A stretch of DNA of 64,000 nucleotides from positions 27,555 to 91,554 of the forward strand of contig JAHHUH010000004.1 in the NCBI GenBank assembly GCA_020024105.1. The letters run 5' to 3'. Under the pieces are notes generated by a model. It ran no database searches, was not told the origin of the DNA, and saw only the letters and a program-made list of their open reading frames with translations. Source of the DNA: Phascolarctobacterium sp. GTDB lineage: Bacteria; Bacillota; Negativicutes; Acidaminococcales; Acidaminococcaceae. Of the stretch, positions 51,729-60,762 are shown piece after piece. The number at the start of each line of letters is the position of its first letter. The first letter of the stretch is position 1. The position numbers and the translations under genes are program-made.

Positions 51729-53105
51729 ATGCAGGAGAATCCCGTTGTTAGGCAAATTCAGAGAGCGGTACGTGCAGCTATTCCTCAAGGCTCCCAGGTA
51801 GTTGTCGCTGTTAGTGGTGGGGCAGATTCCATGGCTTTAGCTGCAGCAGTACAGAGTCTAGTACAGGAGAAGTATTGCCGGGCACAGGTTGTTCATGTGG
51901 AGCATGGCCTACGGGGGCAGGAGGCTTTGGCCGATGCCAGGCTGGTGGCGGATTTTTGCAATCAATACCAGTTGCCCTATGCTTGTGAGCATGTGCGGGT
52001 GCGACAGCTGGTGCAGCAGGAGAAGCTGTCCGTGGAGGATGCGGCGCGCCGTTTGCGTTATCAGGTTCTTTATCGGTGGCTGGATAGGCTGCAGGCAGAC
52101 TATCTTTTGACCGCACACCATCGTGATGATCAGGCGGAAACAGTGCTTTTAAAGCTGTTTCGGGGTGCGGGTCTGGAGGGGCTGGCGGCGATGGCGCCCC
52201 AACAGGGAAAGCTGCTAAGACCTTTTTTGAATTTACCTAGAACGCTGTTAAAAAGCTATTGTGCAATAAAGAATATTAATTACTGCTATGATAGTAGTAA
52301 TGCCGACCTGCATTATAGTCGTAACCGTGTACGGCAGGAGCTTTTACCTTATTTAGAGAAGTATTTTAACCCTGCCATCAGGCAGCAGCTGGCCCAGACC
52401 GCAAAAATTCTTCAGGAGGATGCTGATTATCTGGAAAATCTGGCTGCCGCTAAGCTGCGAGAGCTTGGATCAAGGCAGCCAGAGGGGTGGATTCTTCAGA
52501 CGACTGGTTGGAGTGACTATCCACAATCCTTACGAAAGCGCATTTTGCGACAGGCGTATTTTTATCTGACGAAAAGTACGCTTAGCTATGACCTGACGGA
52601 AAGCCTGGATAGCTTGTGCCTGGATGCTAGAAGCGGGCGTAGCGTGGATTTACCTCAGAGAATACGGGCCGACTATGCTTATGGTGAATTGCGGATGGGC
52701 AAAGCTCAGTCCCAGCAGCATAGTTCTGAATTTAGGTTGGAACTATCTTGTAGAGAAGGGGACAGCTTTCAGTTCCAAGGTAAGCAGTTTAACATTAAAT
52801 TAGTAGAGGGAAGCTTTCCCGGTCTCCAGCTGCCAGGTATAATTTATCCCTGGGCCTTGGTGGCAGAACAACCGCTATGCCTACGTTCACGTCTTTCTGG
52901 AGACCGCTTTCACCCCTATGGAGTAGGCGGCGGCAAAAAACTTAAGGATTATTTTATTGACAAAAAAATTCCTCGTTCTACTAGGGATGAACAGATTTTA
53001 CTTTGTACGCCTGACAGGGTATTGGGTATTTTTGGACTGGCAAATGGAGCTTGGCCATTGGGAGAATACCATACCTGGCTGTTGGTAGAATGTAGGTCAA
53101 TTTAA
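51729..53105 (+). CDS. tilS: tRNA(Ile)-lysidine synthase
   Basis: The 458-residue enzyme modifies C34 of tRNA-Ile(CAU) to lysidine. The PP-loop ATPase motif VAVSGGADSMALA lies near residues 26-38, HVEHGLRG near 57, and LLTAHHRDDQAETVLL (near 125), including the conserved HHRDDQ, follows. The TilS-specific C-terminal domain covers about residues 375-455 (LKDYFIDKKIPRSTRD). Only a weak TAGGAG precedes the ATG. Hpt follows 14 bp later, as in Bacillus. Confidence 0.93.
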   Translation: MQENPVVRQIQRAVRAAIPQGSQVVVAVSGGADSMALAAAVQSLVQEKYCRAQVVHVEHGLRGQEALADARLVADFCNQYQLPYACEHVRVRQLVQQEKLSVEDAARRLRYQVLYRWLDRLQADYLLTAHHRDDQAETVLLKLFRGAGLEGLAAMAPQQGKLLRPFLNLPRTLLKSYCAIKNINYCYDSSNADLHYSRNRVRQELLPYLEKYFNPAIRQQLAQTAKILQEDADYLENLAAAKLRELGSRQPEGWILQTTGWSDYPQSLRKRILRQAYFYLTKSTLSYDLTESLDSLCLDARSGRSVDLPQRIRADYAYGELRMGKAQSQQHSSEFRLELSCREGDSFQFQGKQFNIKLVEGSFPGLQLPGIIYPWALVAEQPLCLRSRLSGDRFHPYGVGGGKKLKDYFIDKKIPRSTRDEQILLCTPDRVLGIFGLANGAWPLGEYHTWLLVECRSI

Positions 53106-53118
53106 AGGAGCATTAATT

Positions 53119-53661
53119 ATGCATAATGATGTTGCAAAGGTTTTGTTGACCAAGGAGGAAATTAGCGCTCGTATTCAAAGCTTGGGCGCTGAAATTACTC
53201 GAGACTATGCAGGTAAGAACATTGTAGTTGTTGTTTTATTAAAGGGTGCAGCTTGGTTTGCTACAGATTTGACCAGAGCTATTGACTTACCCTTGCGTGT
53301 AGATTTTATGGTTGCCTCCTCATATGGCAATGGCACTTCCACCAGTGGTAAAGTGCAGGTAAAATTAGAATGTAGTGAAAATTTAGAGGGTAAGGACGTA
53401 CTTTTGGTAGATGATATCATTGATAGTGGTGTAACCTTTGCAGCAATTTCTGATTTATTGAAGCAAAGTAAGCCTGCTTCTTTGAAAACTGTTGCTCTCT
53501 GTGATAAGGCAGAACGTCGTATTAATGGCTTGGATGCTGATTATGTCGGTTTCAAAATTCCTGATGAATTTGTAGTAGGCTTTGGTCTGGATTACGCAGG
53601 GGATTATCGTAATTTGCCATATATAGGTGTGCTGAAGCCTAAGATTTATACTAAAGCTTGA
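53119..53661 (+). CDS. hpt: Hypoxanthine phosphoribosyltransferase
   Basis: The 180-residue purine-salvage enzyme forms IMP/GMP from hypoxanthine or guanine and PRPP. The PRPP loop VLLVDDIIDSGVTF is at about residues 94-107, with VLLKGAAWFATDL near 39 and the C-terminal base-specificity segment VGFGLDYAGDYRNLPYIGVL near 154. AAAGGAG lies nine bases before the ATG. It is co-transcribed with tilS; ftsH next to it has its own promoter. Confidence 0.94.
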   Translation: MHNDVAKVLLTKEEISARIQSLGAEITRDYAGKNIVVVVLLKGAAWFATDLTRAIDLPLRVDFMVASSYGNGTSTSGKVQVKLECSENLEGKDVLLVDDIIDSGVTFAAISDLLKQSKPASLKTVALCDKAERRINGLDADYVGFKIPDEFVVGFGLDYAGDYRNLPYIGVLKPKIYTKA

Positions 53662-53682
53662 GGACTTTTCCGCTGAAAACAG

Positions 53683-53711
53683 TTGTTTATTTGTCGGACC
53701 TATAATATAAT
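53683..53711 (+). promoter_or_regulatory. Promoter of ftsH
   Basis: TTGTTT (53683-53688), 17-bp spacer, TATAAT (53706-53711), 40 bp before the TTG start of ftsH. An overlapping TATAAT lies at 53701. Confidence 0.6.
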
Positions 53712-53750
53712 TATTCTCTAGTAAAGGTATAGTGGAAGGAGAATAGATCG

Positions 53751-55622
53751 TTGAGTAAATTTTTCAAAAATGTACTGTTTTACCTCGTCGGAATCATTAT
53801 GATGATATGGATTTTTGATTATTATTCCGATGGAGATGTTAAGAAGCAGATGGATTTAAGCTATTCCAATTTCTTGCGCCATGTACAGCAGGAAGAAGTT
53901 GGTCAGGTTACCATTGTAGATAATGTTATCAGTGGTAAGCTGAAGGATGGTCAGGAATTCAGTACCGTTGCCCCTCACGATGCCAAGCTGGTAGATAAGC
54001 TGGAGGCAGGCAAGGTGGATATTAAGGCTGAGCTTCCTCCCCAAACTCCATGGTGGAGCACCCTTTTGAGCTCCTTGCTGCCCATGTTGCTTATTTTAGG
54101 ACTTTGGTTCCTGATGATGAACCAGAGTAGTGGCGGTGGCGGCCGTGTCATGAATTTCGGCAAGAGTCGTGCCCGTCGTTATGATGAAGCCAATATTAAA
54201 GTAACCTTTAAGGATGTTGCTGGTGCTGAAGAAGCCAAGCAGGAACTGGAAGAGGTTGTAGAGTTTTTGAAGCAGCCCCAACGTTATAATGAGCTGGGTG
54301 CTAAAATTCCTAAGGGTGTTCTGCTTTATGGACCTCCTGGTACTGGTAAAACTCTTTTGGCGAAGGCTGTAGCTGGTGAGGCCGGTGTACCCTTTTTCAG
54401 TATTTCCGGTTCTGACTTTGTAGAAATGTTTGTTGGTGTAGGTGCTTCCCGTGTGCGTGACCTGTTTGAGCAGGCTAAGAAGAGTGCACCCTGCATTGTT
54501 TTCATTGATGAAATTGATGCGGTAGGTCGTCAACGTGGTGCCGGCTTAGGTGGTGGCCATGACGAGCGTGAGCAGACACTGAACCAATTGCTGGTAGAAA
54601 TGGACGGCTTTGGTGCAAATGAAGGCATCATTATGATTGCGGCTACTAACCGTCCGGATATTTTGGACCCGGCATTACTTCGTCCCGGTCGTTTTGACCG
54701 TCAGATTGTTGTAGACCGTCCGGATATTAAGGGTCGTAAGGAAATTCTGCAGGTACATATTAAGGGCAAACCAATAGCTGACGATGTGGAATTGGAAATC
54801 ATCGCTCAGCGTACACCTGGCTTTACCGGTGCTGATTTGAGCAATCTGGTTAATGAAGCTGCTCTGATGACTGCTAGAAAAAATAAGAAAATTATTGGCA
54901 TAGCCGAAATGGAAGAGGCTGCTGAGCGTGTTATCATGGGACCGGAAAGAAAGAGCCGCGTTATAAGTGATAAGGAAAAACGCCTGACTGCTTATCATGA
55001 AGGTGGTCATACCATCGTAGGTATGCTTCTAGAGCATACTGATCCCGTTCATAAGGTAACGATTATTCCCCGTGGTCGTGCGGGTGGTTATACTTTGAGC
55101 CTGCCTAAGGAAGACCGTTACTATGCAACTCGCAGTGAAATGCTTGATGAACTGAAGGTGCTTTTGGGCGGTCGTGTAGCGGAGGCCCTGGTCCTGAAGG
55201 ATATTTCCAGTGGTGCCAGCAATGACCTGGAACGCGCTACTGCTTTAGCCCGTCAAATGATTTGCCAATACGGTATGAGTGAAAAAATTGGTCCGGTAAC
55301 CTTTGGTCACCATCAAAGCCAGGTTTTCCTGGGCCGCGATATTGCTCGTGAAAAGGATTATAGTGAAGAGGTTGCTGCTGAAATTGATAAGGAAGTACGT
55401 TTTTTTATGGAAAGTGCTTATGCTGCAACTGAGAAGCTTTTAAGTGACAATATGGATAAGCTCCATGTTTTAGCTGCTGCTCTGATAGAAAAGGAAACTT
55501 TGGAGAGAGTAGAAATTAAGGAGCTTTTGGAGTATGGTCATATTTTGACTGAGGAAGAAAGAAAAGCTCAGGAGGCTGCTGCTGAAACCGTAGAAACTGC
55601 TGAAACTGCACCTCAGGTCTAA
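53751..55622 (+). CDS. ftsH: ATP-dependent zinc metalloprotease FtsH
   Basis: The 623-residue membrane-anchored AAA+ protease has a first helix at about residues 7-25, a small extracytoplasmic domain and a second helix at about 100-122. The AAA domain carries Walker A GPPGTGKT (residues 194-201), Walker B CIVFIDEIDAVG (near 250) and the second region of homology (ATNRPDILDPALLRPGRFD). The zinc site is HEGGH at 416-420, with a distal DLERAT motif. It degrades misassembled membrane proteins and regulators. The start codon is TTG with GGAAGGAGA upstream. The C-terminal tail is Ala/Glu/Thr-rich. Confidence 0.96.
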   Translation: MSKFFKNVLFYLVGIIMMIWIFDYYSDGDVKKQMDLSYSNFLRHVQQEEVGQVTIVDNVISGKLKDGQEFSTVAPHDAKLVDKLEAGKVDIKAELPPQTPWWSTLLSSLLPMLLILGLWFLMMNQSSGGGGRVMNFGKSRARRYDEANIKVTFKDVAGAEEAKQELEEVVEFLKQPQRYNELGAKIPKGVLLYGPPGTGKTLLAKAVAGEAGVPFFSISGSDFVEMFVGVGASRVRDLFEQAKKSAPCIVFIDEIDAVGRQRGAGLGGGHDEREQTLNQLLVEMDGFGANEGIIMIAATNRPDILDPALLRPGRFDRQIVVDRPDIKGRKEILQVHIKGKPIADDVELEIIAQRTPGFTGADLSNLVNEAALMTARKNKKIIGIAEMEEAAERVIMGPERKSRVISDKEKRLTAYHEGGHTIVGMLLEHTDPVHKVTIIPRGRAGGYTLSLPKEDRYYATRSEMLDELKVLLGGRVAEALVLKDISSGASNDLERATALARQMICQYGMSEKIGPVTFGHHQSQVFLGRDIAREKDYSEEVAAEIDKEVRFFMESAYAATEKLLSDNMDKLHVLAAALIEKETLERVEIKELLEYGHILTEEERKAQEAAAETVETAETAPQV

Positions 55623-55639
55623 TTAAATAGGTTTAAGCT

Positions 55640-55677
55640 GACGCATTCATCTCTCGGGATGAATGCGTTTCTTTTTC
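55640..55677 (+). terminator. Terminator of ftsH
   Basis: Arms ACGCATTCATC / GATGAATGCGT with a TCTCGG loop are followed by TTCTTTTTC. Confidence 0.85.
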
Positions 55678-55687
55678 TTGACTTTTA

Positions 55688-55707
55688 GTTAACCTGGTGT
55701 TAACCTG
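55688..55707 (+). promoter_or_regulatory. Tandem GTTAACCTG repeats in the birA promoter, candidate BirA operator
   Basis: GTTAACCTG occurs twice (55688-55696 and 55699-55707) with an 11-bp period, between TTGACT (55678-55683) and the birA start. GTTAACC is the half-site core known for BirA operators, but those are inverted; here the copies are direct, although GTTAAC itself is palindromic. Confidence 0.45.
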
Positions 55708-55734
55708 TCCATAGAAAATAGGGAGGGTACCGTA

Positions 55735-56733
55735 ATGCGTAAAAGAATTTTAGAATTATTGCGTGGCCATGGGCAGGATCCTGTTTCCGGCGAAGAAATA
55801 TCTAAGGAGCTGGGGGTTTCCCGCACAGCTGTCTGGAAGCACATCCAGACTCTGAAGGAAGAAGGCTACCAGATTGAATCCATCCAGAAAAGAGGATATA
55901 TTTTGAAGGAAGCCCCTGACAGACTATTTCCCCAGGAGATTAATTCTTGCTTAGAAACCAAATGGCTGGGTCGTAGCATCTGCTATGAGGATTGTGTAGA
56001 TTCTACTAATACTGTAGCTAAGCAGCTTGCTAACAGTGGTTGTGATAATGGCCTTTTAGTGGTAGCAGAGGAACAGGGAGCAGGCAAGGGACGTTTATCC
56101 CGTGGTTGGATTTCTCCCCATGCCAAAGGAATTTGGTTTTCTGTAGTTTTAAAACCACCCTTCCTGCCACAAGAAGCCTCCAAATGCACGCTATTGGCTG
56201 CAGTTGCTGTAGTAAAGGCTGTTAATAGTATTAAGGGAGTATGGGCAGCTATTAAATGGCCCAATGATATTTTGCTTAATGGTCGTAAGCTGGTAGGTAT
56301 TTTGACTGAGATGAATGCAGAATTCGGACATATTAATTATGTGGTCATCGGTACCGGTATTAACACTAATGCAAGTCCGGAGGATTATCCCGATGAGGTT
56401 AGGGAGATTGCTATTTCTGTAGCTGATGTTGCTACTGAGGAATTTACCCGTGTAGGACTTTTGGCTGATATTTTAAAAAATCTGGAGGATTTATACGAAA
56501 AGGCCTTGACTGAGGGCTTTGCTCCTATTCTGAAGGAATGGCGTCAGTATTCCTGTACCTTGGGACAGGAGGTCAAGGTCATTGCTCCTGGTATGACCTA
56601 TTTTGGAACCGCCTTGGATATTGATGAGGAGGGCCTTCTTATTGTGAAAAAAGAGGATGGCCAATTAGAAAAGGTAGTAGCTGGTGATGTTTCTATCCGT
56701 CCTGCAGCAGCTAAAAATGGTGCTTATCAATAA
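55735..56733 (+). CDS. birA: Bifunctional biotin operon repressor / biotin-protein ligase
   Basis: The 332-residue protein has an N-terminal winged helix (about residues 1-65, with SGEEISKELGVSRTAVWKHIQTL), so it can act as a DNA-binding repressor. The ligase domain follows, with the biotin loop GAGKGRLSRGW (near 118-128), KWPNDILLNGRKLVG (near 178-192) and a C-terminal SH3-like domain. It activates biotin to biotinyl-AMP and attaches it to carboxylase or decarboxylase carriers. GGGAGGG lies before the ATG. No biotin biosynthesis gene is adjacent, so its targets are elsewhere. Confidence 0.93.
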   Translation: MRKRILELLRGHGQDPVSGEEISKELGVSRTAVWKHIQTLKEEGYQIESIQKRGYILKEAPDRLFPQEINSCLETKWLGRSICYEDCVDSTNTVAKQLANSGCDNGLLVVAEEQGAGKGRLSRGWISPHAKGIWFSVVLKPPFLPQEASKCTLLAAVAVVKAVNSIKGVWAAIKWPNDILLNGRKLVGILTEMNAEFGHINYVVIGTGINTNASPEDYPDEVREIAISVADVATEEFTRVGLLADILKNLEDLYEKALTEGFAPILKEWRQYSCTLGQEVKVIAPGMTYFGTALDIDEEGLLIVKKEDGQLEKVVAGDVSIRPAAAKNGAYQ

Positions 56734-56748
56734 ATAAATTATTTATAG

Positions 56749-56801
56749 TTGCAATTTCACCATCTATTGCGTATAATGTTAAAGGCTTTATCGGCCTTTA
56801 A
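56749..56801 (+). promoter_or_regulatory. Promoter and leader hairpin of coaX
   Basis: TTGCAA (56749-56754), 17-bp spacer, TATAAT (56772-56777). A 7-bp stem TTAAAGG / CCTTTAA (56779-56801) follows at the predicted 5' end of the transcript; it may stabilise the mRNA. Confidence 0.6.
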
Positions 56802-56831
56802 AATCTACGCTTTTTCCAAGGAGGAAAACAA

Positions 56832-57608
56832 ATGCTACTGGTTATAGATGTGGGAAACACTAATATTGTTGCGGGTGTTTTTGAAAACAAAAAATTAAAA
56901 ATGCATTGGCGCTTTTCTACAGATCGTTCTAAGACTGCTGATGAGTACGGCATTTTACTACGCAGCATGTTTGACTATTGTGATGTGCCCATGACAGAGG
57001 TTTCATCCATTATTATGTCCAGTGTAGTACCTCCAGTACTAGTACCTCTCTGCCATATGTGCGAAAGATACTTTAACCTACAGCCCATGGTGGTAGGACC
57101 TGGTGTGAAGAATGGTATTTCTATAAAATATGATAATCCTAAGGAAGTTGGTGCAGACCGTATCGTTAACGCTGTCGCAGCCTTCGATAAATATGCAAAA
57201 TTGGGTAAGCCCATGATTATTGTGGATTTTGGTACAGCTACTACCTTCTGTGCTCTACTGCCGACGGGTGAATATCTGGGCGGTGCTATTGTTCCCGGCA
57301 TTGGTATTTCTACAGAGGCTCTTTTCCAGAGAACTGCTAAATTACCTCGTATTGAATTAATTAAACCTAAGAATATTATCTGTCGTAATACGGTAAATTC
57401 TATGCAGGCCGGGGTAATGTATGGTTCCGTTGGCCAGATGGAATTTATTATTAATCATATGAAGGAGGAGCTGGGCGGAGAAGCTTATGTTATCGCTACC
57501 GGCGGCTTTGCTAATATGATGTCCGAGGAATCTGATACCATTGACGTGGTTGAGCCCTTCCTGACTTTGGACGGCTTGAGAATTTTACATGAGAAGAATA
57601 TAAAATAA
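56832..57608 (+). CDS. coaX: Type III pantothenate kinase
   Basis: The 258-residue ASKHA-fold enzyme makes 4'-phosphopantothenate, the first step of coenzyme A synthesis. Motifs: LLVIDVGNTNIVAGVF at the N-terminus, GADRIVNAVAAF (near 107, with the catalytic aspartate), VDFGTATTFCAL (near 128) and GGAIVPGI (near 147). The type III enzyme is insensitive to CoA feedback. AAGGAGG lies seven bases before the ATG. In Bacillus coaX likewise follows ftsH; here birA lies between. Confidence 0.94.
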   Translation: MLLVIDVGNTNIVAGVFENKKLKMHWRFSTDRSKTADEYGILLRSMFDYCDVPMTEVSSIIMSSVVPPVLVPLCHMCERYFNLQPMVVGPGVKNGISIKYDNPKEVGADRIVNAVAAFDKYAKLGKPMIIVDFGTATTFCALLPTGEYLGGAIVPGIGISTEALFQRTAKLPRIELIKPKNIICRNTVNSMQAGVMYGSVGQMEFIINHMKEELGGEAYVIATGGFANMMSEESDTIDVVEPFLTLDGLRILHEKNIK

Positions 57609-57629
57609 GTTTACTAATTTAAAATTAAG

Positions 57630-57655
57630 GCCCGCTTCGGCGGGCTCTCTTTGTT
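57630..57655 (+). terminator. Terminator of coaX
   Basis: GCCCGC-TTCG-GCGGGC, a stable UUCG tetraloop stem, is followed by a T-rich stretch TCTCTTTGTTTT. Confidence 0.85.
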
Positions 57656-57670
57656 TTGAAAGGAAATTTT

Positions 57671-58675
57671 ATGAAGCTTGGCAATCTTGAATTAACTGTA
57701 CCTCTGGCCCTGGCACCCATGGCCGGTATCACCGATTTACCCTATCGTTTAATCTGCAAAGGCTTGGGCTGTGGACTGACTGTTTCAGAAATGGTCAGTG
57801 CTAAGGGACTGCTTTATAAAAATGTAAAAACGCAGGATATGCTTCAGATAGCTACTGGAGAAAGACCTACCGCAATACAGCTTTTTGGTAGTGTGCCTGA
57901 TGAACTGGCTGCTGCGGCTAAGCTTGTGGAGGATAGTGGTGCTGATATTATTGATTTTAATATGGGTTGTCCTGTACCTAAAATTGTTAATAATGGTGAA
58001 GGTTCAGCCCTTATGAAAAATCCCCAACTAGCATATGAAATTTTAGCTGCTATGGTTGACGCGGTACATATACCCGTTACCGTAAAATTTAGGGCCGGCT
58101 GGGATGCTGAACATCGTAATGCCGTAGAAATTGCACTTGCTGCTGAAAAGGCGGGGGTAGCTGCCGTGGCGGTACATGGTCGTACCCGTGTACAGTTTTA
58201 CGAGGGTAAGGCAGATTGGAATATTATCCGTCAGGTAAAGGAGGCCGTCCATATTCCTGTGTTTGGTAATGGTGATATCTTTATCGTGGCAGATGGAGTA
58301 CGTATGCTGGAGGAAACTGGTTGTGACGGCTTGATGGTTGGTCGTGGTGCTGATGGTAATCCCTGGATTTTTCAGCAGCTACGAGCTGTGCTTTTAGGAG
58401 AAGCTGTGCCGGAGGCTCCTACACTGGAAGAACGTTTGGCTCTGGCGGCACGTCATCTGCAGATGCTTGTTGATTATAAGGGTGAATATATTTCTGTTAA
58501 AGAAATGCGCCGTCACATTTCTGCCTATCTGAAGGGGCTGCCCCATGCAGCAGAATTTAGAGCACGTTTTCATAAGGTTAATACCCAAAAGGAGTTTTTA
58601 ACACTGTTAGAGGAATATACTATTAGTGCCCATGAGTATTATGCTAATGAAAAACAATTTCACCATGCTGATTGA
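57671..58675 (+). CDS. dusB: tRNA-dihydrouridine synthase (DusB family)
   Basis: The 334-residue flavoprotein reduces uridines in tRNA D-loops. The N-terminal LAPMAGITDLPYR (about residues 14-26) binds FMN; the catalytic cysteine is in FNMGCPVPKIV (near 101), and KFRAGWD and HGRTRVQFYEG follow, with GNGDI near 200 and LMVGRGADGNPWIF near 222. Frame and length are normal. AAAGGA lies before ATG 57671; a TTG at 57656 in the same frame overlaps the Shine-Dalgarno and is rejected. Confidence 0.93.
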   Translation: MKLGNLELTVPLALAPMAGITDLPYRLICKGLGCGLTVSEMVSAKGLLYKNVKTQDMLQIATGERPTAIQLFGSVPDELAAAAKLVEDSGADIIDFNMGCPVPKIVNNGEGSALMKNPQLAYEILAAMVDAVHIPVTVKFRAGWDAEHRNAVEIALAAEKAGVAAVAVHGRTRVQFYEGKADWNIIRQVKEAVHIPVFGNGDIFIVADGVRMLEETGCDGLMVGRGADGNPWIFQQLRAVLLGEAVPEAPTLEERLALAARHLQMLVDYKGEYISVKEMRRHISAYLKGLPHAAEFRARFHKVNTQKEFLTLLEEYTISAHEYYANEKQFHHAD

Positions 58676-58700
58676 GAAAAAAGCTTTAATGTGATACAAT
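58672..58700 (+). promoter_or_regulatory. Promoter of the dehydrogenase/reductase-like gene pair
   Basis: TTGAGA (58672-58677), 17-bp spacer, TACAAT (58695-58700). It overlaps the dusB stop. Confidence 0.5.
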
Positions 58701-58735
58701 TATCTTTTGTAAAAGAAATATTTGGAGTATAAGTG

Positions 58736-59656
58736 ATGGATTCTGCAAAAGTATGTAAACATGTTGTCAGTATCAGTTTAGGTTCTTCTGCGAGGGATGC
58801 CCAGGCTTTGGAGAATTTTGCCGGGATGGACATACTGGTGGAACGACGGGGAACTGATGGTGACATGCTCAAAGCTCGACAATTGCTAGAATATTGGGAT
58901 GGCAGAGCCGATGCCATTGGTTTGGGGGGTACGGATCTTTATGTTTATGCCGGTGAAACCCGCTACACCTTCAGGGAATCAGCGCGTCTGATTGCTAACG
59001 TACGGAAGACACCTGTGTTGGACGGAAGTGGACTAAAAAATACCTTGGAGCGTAGGCTGATACAGGAGCTGGCAGTAGAAGGAAAACTGGATTTGTCCGG
59101 TAAGCGGGTGCTTATGGTTTGTGGTGTGGACCGTTTTGGCATGGCGGAGGCCTTACTGGAGGCCGGCTGTGACGTTACCTTTTGCGATCTGCTTTTTGGA
59201 CTGGGAATGGATTGTCCGTTAAAGTCCTTAAAGGCCTTGTCACGATGGGCTCGTGTTTTAGCTCCCCTTGTTACCCGTCTGCCAGTCAGTTGGTTTTACC
59301 CTATGGGTAAGGAACAAGAAAAACGCACACCTAAATTTCCTCAATATTTTTTAGAAAATGATATTATTGCTGGAGATTTTCACTTTATCAAAAAATATAT
59401 GCCTGCAAGGTTAGATGGAAAGATAATTATTACTAATACTGTGACTGCAACGGATAGAAGCCTATTAAAGCAGGCTGGAGTAAGTCTTTTGATTACTACG
59501 ACTCCCTGCCTTGCCGGCAGAAGCTTTGGTACCAATGTTATGGAAGCCATGTTAGTGGCGCTTCAAGGTGCTCAGCAGCCGTTGACCGCTGCCGAATACC
59601 TAGCATTATTAGATAAATACAAAATTACATCTTCTGTAGAGTACTTGAATACCTAA
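58736..59656 (+). CDS. Rossmann-fold protein of the family annotated quinate 5-dehydrogenase
   Basis: The 306-residue cytosolic protein begins with a conserved-looking block (VVSISLGSS, then ERRGTDGDM near 38-46 and IGLGGTDLYVYAG near 61-73) and has LDGSGLKNTLERR (near 97). A Rossmann segment GKRVLMVCGVDRFGMAEALLEAG starts near 122. Relatives in Clostridia and Negativicutes carry the label quinate 5-dehydrogenase, but I know of no experiment behind it. It lies 15 bp upstream of the acyl-ACP-reductase-like gene and surely shares its transcript. TTGGAG precedes ATG 58736 at 8 bases. The true function is open. Confidence 0.6.
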   Translation: MDSAKVCKHVVSISLGSSARDAQALENFAGMDILVERRGTDGDMLKARQLLEYWDGRADAIGLGGTDLYVYAGETRYTFRESARLIANVRKTPVLDGSGLKNTLERRLIQELAVEGKLDLSGKRVLMVCGVDRFGMAEALLEAGCDVTFCDLLFGLGMDCPLKSLKALSRWARVLAPLVTRLPVSWFYPMGKEQEKRTPKFPQYFLENDIIAGDFHFIKKYMPARLDGKIIITNTVTATDRSLLKQAGVSLLITTTPCLAGRSFGTNVMEAMLVALQGAQQPLTAAEYLALLDKYKITSSVEYLNT

Positions 59657-59671
59657 GGAGTAAAGCAGAAA

Positions 59672-60760
59672 ATGGAAAAATTTGCTTTTATATTGCATCC
59701 ATTATCTCTGGAGGATATGGAACATATCTCTCCTATCATGAAATATATACCGGATGGTCTTTTAGAAGCAGCTTTAAAAATGAAAAAGCCTTTTAAAGTA
59801 TCACATATTACCGGGATTAAGAGTCCCTATGCAGAAGCAGAGGGCTGGTTTGTCGGTTGTCCTTTGACCGCTAAGCAGATGGTGGAGCTTCCAGAGGAAT
59901 TTGTTATGGACCGGATTATTGAGTCTGGTAAGATTGCTCAGGAGCTAGGTGCTAAGATTGTGGGACTGGGTGCCTTTACTTCCATTGTTGGTGATGCAGG
60001 AATTACGGTTGCCAAAAATTTGGATATAGCTGTTACCTCCGGCAATAGCTATACTGTAGCCACTGCGGTGCAGGGTACTAAAAAAGCAGTAAGGCTGATG
60101 GGAAAAAGCCTGGATACCTGCAGGGCAGTTATTGTTGGTGCTAGTGGCTCCATAGGTGCTTCTGCAGTAAGGCTTTTGGCTAAGGAGGTTTCCCATATTA
60201 CCCTAGTAGCTCGTCATTTGCAGCCATTAGAGGAGCTGGCACAGGAAATTATCGCTACTACTCCTACTTGTCAGGTGCAGGTGACTGATGATATTCACCA
60301 TTCCTTGCAGGAGGCAGATATTGTCATGACGGTTACTAGTGCTCTGGATTTTTTAATCGAACCTCAGGAATTAAAATCAGGGGCTGTTGTTTGTGACGTG
60401 GCTCGTCCTCGTAATGTTTCCAGAGAGGTGTCTCTAAAGCGCAGGGACGTACTGGTTATAGAAGGTGGCATTATCAATGTGCCCGGTAACGTCGATTTTC
60501 ATTTTAATTTCGGCTTCCCTCCACAAACCTCTTATGCCTGCATGGCTGAAACTATGATATTAGCTCTGGAGGGCAGATACGAAAATTTCAGCTTGGGGAG
60601 AAATTTGGAATTGAGTAAGATTGAGGAAATTAGTCGTATGGCGGCTAAGCATAATTTTACTCTGTCTGGTTTCCGTAATTTTGAAAGAGCTGTTACAGAA
60701 GAGCATATTGCTGAGGTGAGACGGTGTGCATTGGCTAATACTGCACTACATCAGAGCTGA
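59672..60760 (+). CDS. Shikimate-dehydrogenase-like oxidoreductase resembling cyanobacterial acyl-ACP reductase
   Basis: The 362-residue protein lines up with cyanobacterial acyl-ACP reductase (AAR) along its length by eye: FILHPLSLEDM at the N-terminus; ALGGFSSIV in AAR versus GLGAFTSIV here; TTGNTHTAYV versus TSGNSYTVAT; a Rossmann motif IVGASGSIGASAVRLL (near 157-172); and a C-terminal block YACMAETMILALEGRYENFSLGR-type (near 290-312), close to AAR. The cysteine AAR uses as nucleophile has no secure counterpart that I can point to. It may reduce an acyl thioester to a fatty aldehyde or a related substrate. Many databases would call it shikimate dehydrogenase. Confidence 0.6.
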   Translation: MEKFAFILHPLSLEDMEHISPIMKYIPDGLLEAALKMKKPFKVSHITGIKSPYAEAEGWFVGCPLTAKQMVELPEEFVMDRIIESGKIAQELGAKIVGLGAFTSIVGDAGITVAKNLDIAVTSGNSYTVATAVQGTKKAVRLMGKSLDTCRAVIVGASGSIGASAVRLLAKEVSHITLVARHLQPLEELAQEIIATTPTCQVQVTDDIHHSLQEADIVMTVTSALDFLIEPQELKSGAVVCDVARPRNVSREVSLKRRDVLVIEGGIINVPGNVDFHFNFGFPPQTSYACMAETMILALEGRYENFSLGRNLELSKIEEISRMAAKHNFTLSGFRNFERAVTEEHIAEVRRCALANTALHQS

Positions 60761-60762
60761 TG

